Assembly (NCBI RefSeq): GCF_921293095.1
Contig: NC_060248.1
Coordinates: 76,577,243-76,641,242, forward strand
Reading direction: 5' to 3'
DNA: 64,000 nt
DNA from: Ischnura elegans
Lineage: Eukaryota; Arthropoda; Insecta; Odonata; Coenagrionidae
Both the position numbers and the translations under genes were made by a program. Positions 58,187 to 64,000 of the stretch are shown here, in pieces. The first letter of the stretch is position 1; each line of letters starts with the position of its first letter. Below the pieces are notes generated by a model. It was not told the DNA's origin and ran no database searches. It worked only from the letters and a program-made list of their open reading frames with translations.

Positions 58187-61100
58187 GTGACTTTAATAAC
58201 ATTCACGGAAGCGCGATCACGGCATCCGCGTCTAATAAATATCGATATAATACTCCAATGGAAAGGAAAGTATCCCTGGATATACTTGCAAATGTATAAA
58301 AAAGAAGATAAAAGAGGAGATATGGCAACACTTCGTCGAAAAGAAGATGTTTGGCGACAAATAACGCAGGTGTACCACACGTCGTCTGTCATAACGCGAG
58401 AGGTAGGTTAACATTTTATAATTTTACAGTATGGAATACCTGTGTGTTCATTTACTTTACCGGTAAAATGTGAGTGCATGAAATGTCATTCATTTCAATG
58501 GCCTTTGCAGCAATAATATAAGAGGTAATTATGTTGCAGCGATCGGAAGCCTAACTTAAAACATGGTGGTCTAACATAAAACAAAAGGAGTGCATCGAAC
58601 AAGGAAAAGCAAAATCGTATGAAAACTGGCGGAGGCAGGCCACCTAAATCCCTGGTAATTGATGCAGAGGTACAAAATATTGTTCCGGATTTGATGGATA
58701 GAACCCCGATACTTTTTAATTCCAACATACCTCCTGATGAAATTGCAGGTAAATATTTTGTGTTGCATAAATAGTTAGAAAATATGTCCATGAAAATTTA
58801 TTCCTTAAAGAATGTGCATGCATACTTGCGGATTATATTTAAATTTAGATGTAAATAGAAGTGAAATAAAAATTAAGTATAGCTGAGACTTGAAATAGAT
58901 AAACAAAATACGATTTTAAAATTATGAAGATTAAACAAACCGATGTATCTATAAGGCTTTCGGAAATATTTCATGTTATATTAGTGGCTTTTTATCACTG
59001 TCCCTCATAGTTGATTAACATGTATTCGGTATCCTTGGAATAATTAAACTGCAGATATTATGGCTACTGATGGTCAACCTTACATTGCTGTGCCAATTAA
59101 TTTTTCATTTTTTTGGTAGCATTTTAATTATGAAAGTCATATTAACATTCTTTTAATGTAATTATTTTTTATTTTATAGAAAAAGCAGACCTCATATCAC
59201 AAGAAATAGGTGAAAACATTGAAGTAATATCCACAGGTGAGGCATATGCTTAAGGGATGGGTATTAATGATGGATATACATGCTATTTATTTGTTGTTAC
59301 ATTTTAAATTCTATTTTAAAATTATTTTATGGTACCTCAAGTATGTAAATTGAAAGATATAAAATTTTATAGTTTCATACTTCTCCTTTTGCAAATGCAC
59401 ACAAGACAAGAATCAATTAAGTATCATGTACCTACCATTATCAAGTATTTTATTGAATTACAAAATCTAAAATATAGCTAAATAAACTTCAATCACTGTT
59501 GTAAGTAGGGAGAGATGTTAAACTTGTTTACATTATTAAATATAACAATTTATTTGCTTCATTTATTAATTGTAGATACAAATGAAGTGGAGGTGGGCAT
59601 GCATGACACACAGTGTGGTGAGGCATCATTAGATCAAGGTGGGTGGATTGATTTTATCACAGGTGAACATATATTTTAATTGCATAGTACTTCTGTCAGC
59701 TGTGCAAAGCAGGCATTGTTTGGTACAATGGGTAAACCTTTGATTTTTTTATAATTTCACCCTACGACACCCTGACTGCAGCATCGATTGCCCTAAACAT
59801 CATATGTTTCATCATGGGTTCATTCCAGTGTGGAGATGGCTTTGATTAGATGTATATCAGAGAGAGAAATATAAAAAATGAGCTGCGAGCTTGTAAGACA
59901 AATACATAACCTTTAGGCTGGTGAAGTCAGTATCGAGGTTGGTGTCTATCAGCTCTTATTCATTAACCAAAACACAATAAACAAACTAATGCACAATATT
60001 TCACTGAGGTACATGCATTATCTGTTAATGAATCCAAAATTAGGAATGGTTTTGACGGTGAATACTTAAATACACATTTACAAATTTTAACTGCAAACAA
60101 GAATAAATTAATGATATAATTTATGCTTTTAAGGGATAATTCTTTTCTCACAAATTAAAGGAAGATTTGATCAATTAATGCTTGTCGTATAGCAAAACCA
60201 TCTCCTGGATGCAAGTCAGTGAATCAACTGTAACCACTTAATCTTCTCTATGATCATCTTCTACAAGAACATGGAATATTAGGCTCAAGTTGTGCAGCAC
60301 AGCACAGGCTACAAAGTCACTTGCTGACCAGAGAAGTTTTGTGTAAACACTCTTTGAAAGGCATGGAAACCTCTTCTTCCAAATGCCAAACACTCTTTCC
60401 ACAAAGAAAAAATAAGGCTATAGTTAGCAGCATTGCCAATATGACTCCAAATAAGATTCTAATCTATTTAACTTAAATATGATGTATTTAGAAGCGTTAT
60501 GAAGTTATATTGGTTCCCTGTACTCGAGTACCTACTCTCTACAGGCATTCCAATTAAAGTGCAACACACTATCTGAGGTGATTCCAATGTAACATCTACA
60601 TTAAGTCACACTCCACCTACATTATGTGGTCTCAGGAAAAAAACCAGAACTCTGTTCCTTTCAATAATATTCCACACCTTGGACCAGCTACTCAAACAGC
60701 CCCTGCTGTCAATATACATATTCAGGGGTAAATAATTCAACTTCTGAATTCTTTCATTCAATCAGGTTCTTCATAAGGCAGCAAATAAATGCAATGAAAA
60801 TTTGAATGATTAGGTTCACTCATCAGAATGAATGAAAAATAAAGCATTCAATAACCACAGAAACAACACTATTACTCTTATCATATCTATGGATACCTTA
60901 GCGTTATAAAATTTTTGGAATTTAACTCAATGATTTCCGGAGTAATTAACTAATCTTTGTTTTCATATCCTGATTTTAGAGGCCATGATGAGCTTTAAAT
61001 GAAATTACCTCATCAGTTTTATATAAGAGATTAAAATGATAGTGTTTTTGTTGATCACAAGATTGATTCTTATAAATTAGAATATGCAGTCTCCACCTGA

Positions 61101-61235
61101 CATACCACACAAGTAATAAATATAACCCTAAGTGGTAGTTCCCTGATTATAAAACTGAGTAAATTTTCCTAAGTAAATAACTTTATTACAGCTCCTGCAT
61201 CATCAAGAACAGAGGGAGGAAAAAAGCTTCGCTAA
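58187..61235 (+). pseudogene. Harbinger Myb/SANT-like DNA-binding protein gene, broken
   Basis: Candidate exons are 58187-58406, 58540-58748, 59180-59236, 59576-59638 and 61192-61235. Exon 1 holds the first SANT helix region (GKYPWIYLQMYKKEDKRGDM, RRKEDVWRQITQVYHTSSVI, TRE). Exon 2 continues RSEA, stop, LKTWWSNIKQK, where TAA at 58552-58554 replaces the expected glutamine, then a one-base frameshift at about 58588, then SASNKEKQNRMKTGGGRPPK, the TGGG-P motif that follows the Myb domain in this family. Later exons (EKADLISQEIGENIEV; TNEVEVGMHDTQCGEASLDQ) join in phase through GT-AG introns. The last exon ends APASSRTEGGKKLR, stop; an alternative frame there is also open. This protein normally helps the transposase enter the nucleus and bind element ends. 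This copy has two lesions and is probably non-functional. Confidence 0.72.
60238..60417 (-). pseudogene. HARBI1-type transposase, C-terminal fragment
   Basis: The minus strand reads YFFFVERVFGIWKKRFPCLS, then KSVYTKLLWSASDF, VACAVLHNLSLIFHVLVEDD and HRED before the stop at 60238-60240. The VER-x-FG-x-W/L-K-x-RFP and ACAVLHN patterns are diagnostic of the end of Harbinger DDE transposases; the glutamate of VER is near the last catalytic position. A TAG at 60418-60420 closes the frame upstream. I found no D motifs of the core on the minus strand from 60420 to 63400, so most of the gene is missing or too decayed to see. Confidence 0.8.
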
Positions 61236-63439
61236 ATCCGAGTTAGCCTTGAAAAGAGGGTGCTATAGGAAACTAAGAAGAGAATGAATTATGAATTTTT
61301 GTTGCTTCTTTCATTATCCCAGATGTGTTACTGTGTTATGTGTTTCGTTGAATGTAACAATGTTTTATGTGTTACATTGATTGTATTGTGTTAGAATTAT
61401 TTTTTTATGTACAACAGCAATTGTGTCATTGTGTTACATTGCTTCTAAAAATATAATAATATTAAATATTTGTAATTATATCAAAGATTTGAAGAATATC
61501 ATTTTCATGAAAACCTCCTTTTCTGACAACTTTGCAGGAAAAAATGATTAAATGGGAGCCTGACATCATACCAAACCATTTCCTAGAAATCAGTTTGGAT
61601 TTTACTTTCAGTAAATATCATTCAAAGACCTCTTCTTTTATTGAATAGGTTTTCAACCTGTCGGTTATGACCACTTGTGATGTGGACTGACCCTTTCACA
61701 AGGGTTTTCGGAAACCGTCACCAAAAAATATTTAAAATTACAATGATAATAAATACAATAAAAGTAGCAATGAATACAATTCCATGCTTTTTATATGGAG
61801 GTCACAGCCCTGATGGAACTTTATTGAACAATTAACCACAATTGATTCTATAACAAAAACAGAGAGTTAATACTCAGCACTGATTGTGAAATATACTTAG
61901 GGGAAGTACCGGTATTGGAGTAGGCCTACTCCAATATGTAAATTGACTTAAAAACAATCATATCTTATGCTTACATAATACTAATCGAGTATCACTCACA
62001 TTTATGGTATAGTAATCCAAACACCAGAGGCAATACTTACTACTTGGTCCCTCTATAATTATAGAAATATGTTCATTATTGAGAGCATAGTTTTCAAAAT
62101 TGGTATTTAAGTGATAGTGGGTGAAAAGAAAGGTAAAATTTTACAAGTGGATACAAACATGGCAAATTTGTTAAACTAAAGACCCCATACTGGTAGCATG
62201 ACATGAAGAGATTGTACTATTAGCTCAAATAGGTAATATAGCTGTACCTTCTCTATGTTGGCAAGGGAAGTAAGCATCGGCAGGGATAATCCGTTTATCG
62301 TCACTTACTCTATCACTTGTACTCAAAAGATGTGCTATACAAGGTACTCTTATAGGCTCTCTTAAATTAGACAGCCTCAGCAAAAAGTAAACACATATTA
62401 AAGCTTAGGGCAATCTCAAGCTGTAGCTTAATTTGATATTCGAACAGCATTTTTATAAAATTGTCACCTTTTTAGATCACAAAATATTTCATCACAATAC
62501 AACTAAAATACCACAACATATACACTGCCACAAAGGTCCCATCGAAGACTGTTTTACAGCAGTCTTCAAAGCAGCAGCTATTAACTTCATTTCAAAATGT
62601 ATGCCTATTCCATTGTAATTGCACTCTCGAAGATCCACAAAATACATGTTGGTAGGAACAGACATGCATTCCACTAATTGGAGAAGTTAGAAATAACTCG
62701 AAGAACAGGAATTACACAGTGCAACTAAAGGATATATTTCTTTTCAAAAGGAACAAAATATTTCATAACTGATTGACAAGCACTCCAGTACAATGACTTT
62801 GTTTTAAACGTTAGGTACTCTCTGAAGAGTATAATTACTGTCATGAATAATCAGATACGCATAATGACAAGGTTAATAATGTGTAAAACAATTAAAATGG
62901 AACAATTTATGCCACAAAAGGTTTGCACAGGAGCACAATCGCGAACTGTACGTAACGGTATGTTACTCGCACTTTGTTTCAGACACCACTTGATCTATGA
63001 AATATTCCACTCGAACACGTAATCCACGTCAAATAAGACTCATTGATACTCGAAATGTAATTACTGAAGCATATAAGGCGAGGTATCCTCTCCTTGCAAT
63101 GAAAAACAATGTTTTACACACACTTTACCGGTTGTCCACTTCCCATTTTGTGGCAGCAATGAAGTGAATCAAGTCGTCCGAGAAGTTGGCACAGATTACA
63201 TTAGAATTTACGGCATAACGCGCAGGATACGAATCAGCCACAATTTTACGTCCTCAAACCTTCTTTTTAGGAATATATTCAACACTCCTTTCCATACCTT
63301 CCAGCCTAATCTATTCTTCGAAACACTTCATAAATCGCCGAATTTCGAAGCAAAATACTAATAATTTCCATAAATAGTAATAAAAATCGAGTAAAAACGT
63401 CAGAAAACTGTAATTTGTCCGGATTCCAGCGGGTAACGT
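60421..63439. other. Harbinger interior without recognisable coding sequence
   Basis: This is where the N-terminal and central parts of the minus-strand transposase would be expected. It holds only short open frames (60-65 codons) with no motif. Besides the small Myb exon at 61192-61235, nothing is identified. Confidence 0.4.
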
Positions 63440-63769
63440 AACACAAACTTGAATGAGCATTTGCTCAAGACGGGGTCGACGTCGACTTGACGAAGGCGGT
63501 CTTATTCGTTGTCTTATTTGATAAACAAGACCACCTTTGACGACTATGAATACAGCCGCGCTTGAGCATTTGCTTGTTTGCAATAAGGCGCGACTATGAA
63601 AGCGGACAAGCTCGCCTTATTACAAGGCGAGCTTGATCAAGCTCGTCTCATTCAACAATGACTTGAGACCGTCTTGTTTGGCGACTATGAAACGGAAATA
63701 GCGAATAAGCTCGTGCTTGAGGTGATCTTCATCAAGTAGATGCTCAAGACGCGACTATGAATACGGGCC
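63440..63769. repeat. Right terminal and subterminal repeats of the Harbinger
   Basis: CGACTATGAA occurs at about 63541, 63588, 63680 and 63753, the last within the terminal repeat. AAGCTCGCCTT/AAGGCGAGCTT forms an 11-bp inverted repeat around ATTAC near 63608-63634. GCTTGATCAAGCTCG and CTTGAGACCGTCTTG repeat words of the left end. It is denser than the left array. Confidence 0.72.
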
Positions 63770-63772
63770 TAA

Positions 63773-63879
63773 GACATCTTAGAATGTGATCAGCCAGTTA
63801 AAAAGAGGAGGCTCACTTTCAAATCAATTGGTAAGGTTGTATATTTAATTGTACTGTTTCTACCTAAATTTCCAATGAT
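63773..63879 (+). other. Downstream flank of the Harbinger target gene
   Basis: In one frame it reads DILECDQPVKKRRLTFKSI and meets a GTAAGG donor at about 63832. This basic, protein-like stretch may be the original C-terminal continuation of the gene at 57004-57911, shifted by one base. Confidence 0.3.
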
Positions 63880-63945
63880 ATAGAATCACTAAATGAAACA
63901 TTGAAAATAAGCATAGAATCACTAAATGAAACATTGAAAATAAGC
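63880..63945. repeat. Exact 33-bp tandem duplication
   Basis: Two identical 33-base units beginning ATAGAATCACTAAATGAAAC lie head to tail (63880-63912, 63913-63945). Their identity implies a recent local duplication. They are non-coding in this context, inside Sufu intron 4. Confidence 0.9.
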
Positions 63946-64000
63946 ATTAGTGTGAAGTACCTGAAAGATTTCTAAATTCAAATGATTTGATGACGGTTCC

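Larger units (their letters stand above)
57912..63769. mobile_element. PIF/Harbinger DNA transposon, 5.86 kb, complete ends
   Basis: TAA flanks the element at 57909-57911 and 63770-63772, the 3-bp TWA duplication typical of PIF/Harbinger. The terminal inverted repeats match at 25 of 26 bases: left GGGCCGTATTCATAGTCGCG, right (minus strand) GGCCCGTATTCATAGTCGCG, both continuing TCTTGA. Inside are a plus-strand Myb/SANT-like gene with intron-exon structure and the C-terminal end of a HARBI1-type transposase on the minus strand, the two-gene layout of autonomous Harbingers. Both genes are damaged. Subterminal regions carry repeated motifs. It sits in a transposase-like gene within Sufu intron 4. 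Confidence 0.92.

Noticed and set aside
60600..60720. Minus-strand text with DSRG and SKVWN as a possible Harbinger catalytic segment
   Set aside because: Does not match the expected DSR-x-F/W or GDxGYP spacing of Harbinger transposases.
54256..64000. Possible Sufu exon 5
   Set aside because: I looked for the expected GPWLITDM-type start on the plus strand and found no match, so the exon is probably beyond the window.
1..64000. CRISPR arrays, bacterial operons, rRNA genes
   Set aside because: None seen; spliced genes and eukaryotic transposons show this is nuclear eukaryotic DNA.

Overview
The window is eukaryotic, AT-rich and mostly non-coding, with spliced genes and many decayed transposable elements. 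The one firmly identified gene, Suppressor of fused (Sufu), together with the element mix (RTE-type LINE, mariner, Tigger/pogo, PIF/Harbinger, piggyBac-like and hAT-like MITEs, tRNA-derived SINEs), suggests an arthropod, most likely an insect. The species cannot be named from the sequence.

Layout. From 1 to about 43 kb the window looks intergenic or deeply intronic. It holds no convincing complete gene, only one possible immunoglobulin-like exon (10788-10872) and scattered repeats: tRNA-derived SINEs, two of them as fold-back dimers (3.0-3.4 kb, 12.3-12.6 kb); an RTE reverse-transcriptase fragment (8.2-9.06 kb) and an older relative (34.6-34.96 kb); a 325-bp insertion with 14-bp target duplications ending in a folded tail (13.7-14.03 kb); an internally deleted mariner (29.5-30.2 kb); the 3' half of a tRNA-Leu (36.34 kb); and several diverged duplications. 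From 43.2 to 46.9 kb there is a hAT-type MITE, then candidate plus-strand exons of an unrecognised cysteine-containing protein ending in a stop codon and AATAAA. A second hAT-like MITE (47.8-48.1 kb) lies just upstream of Sufu.

Sufu runs on the plus strand. Four coding exons (48600-48751, 49230-49322, 49464-49651, 54024-54255) join in frame into the first 221 residues, roughly the N-terminal half. Intron 4 runs off the window. Intron 3 contains a piggyBac-like MITE and, 25 bases further on, a complete-ended Tigger element with a dead antisense transposase. Intron 4 contains a Tigger-type end, a transposase-like gene (57004-57911), and a 5.86-kb Harbinger element (57912-63769) inserted into the end of that gene. 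The Harbinger has TAA target duplications, near-identical terminal inverted repeats, a broken Myb/SANT-like gene on the plus strand and the C-terminal end of a HARBI1-type transposase on the minus strand.

Sufu is a cytoplasmic/nuclear inhibitor of Hedgehog signalling that binds Gli/Ci factors; nothing else in the window is clearly functionally linked to it. The most unusual features are the nested Harbinger with its subterminal motif array, the twin 22-bp palindromes in the piggyBac-like MITE, the two copies of a folded tail with apparent base-pair-preserving changes, and the fold-back SINE dimers.
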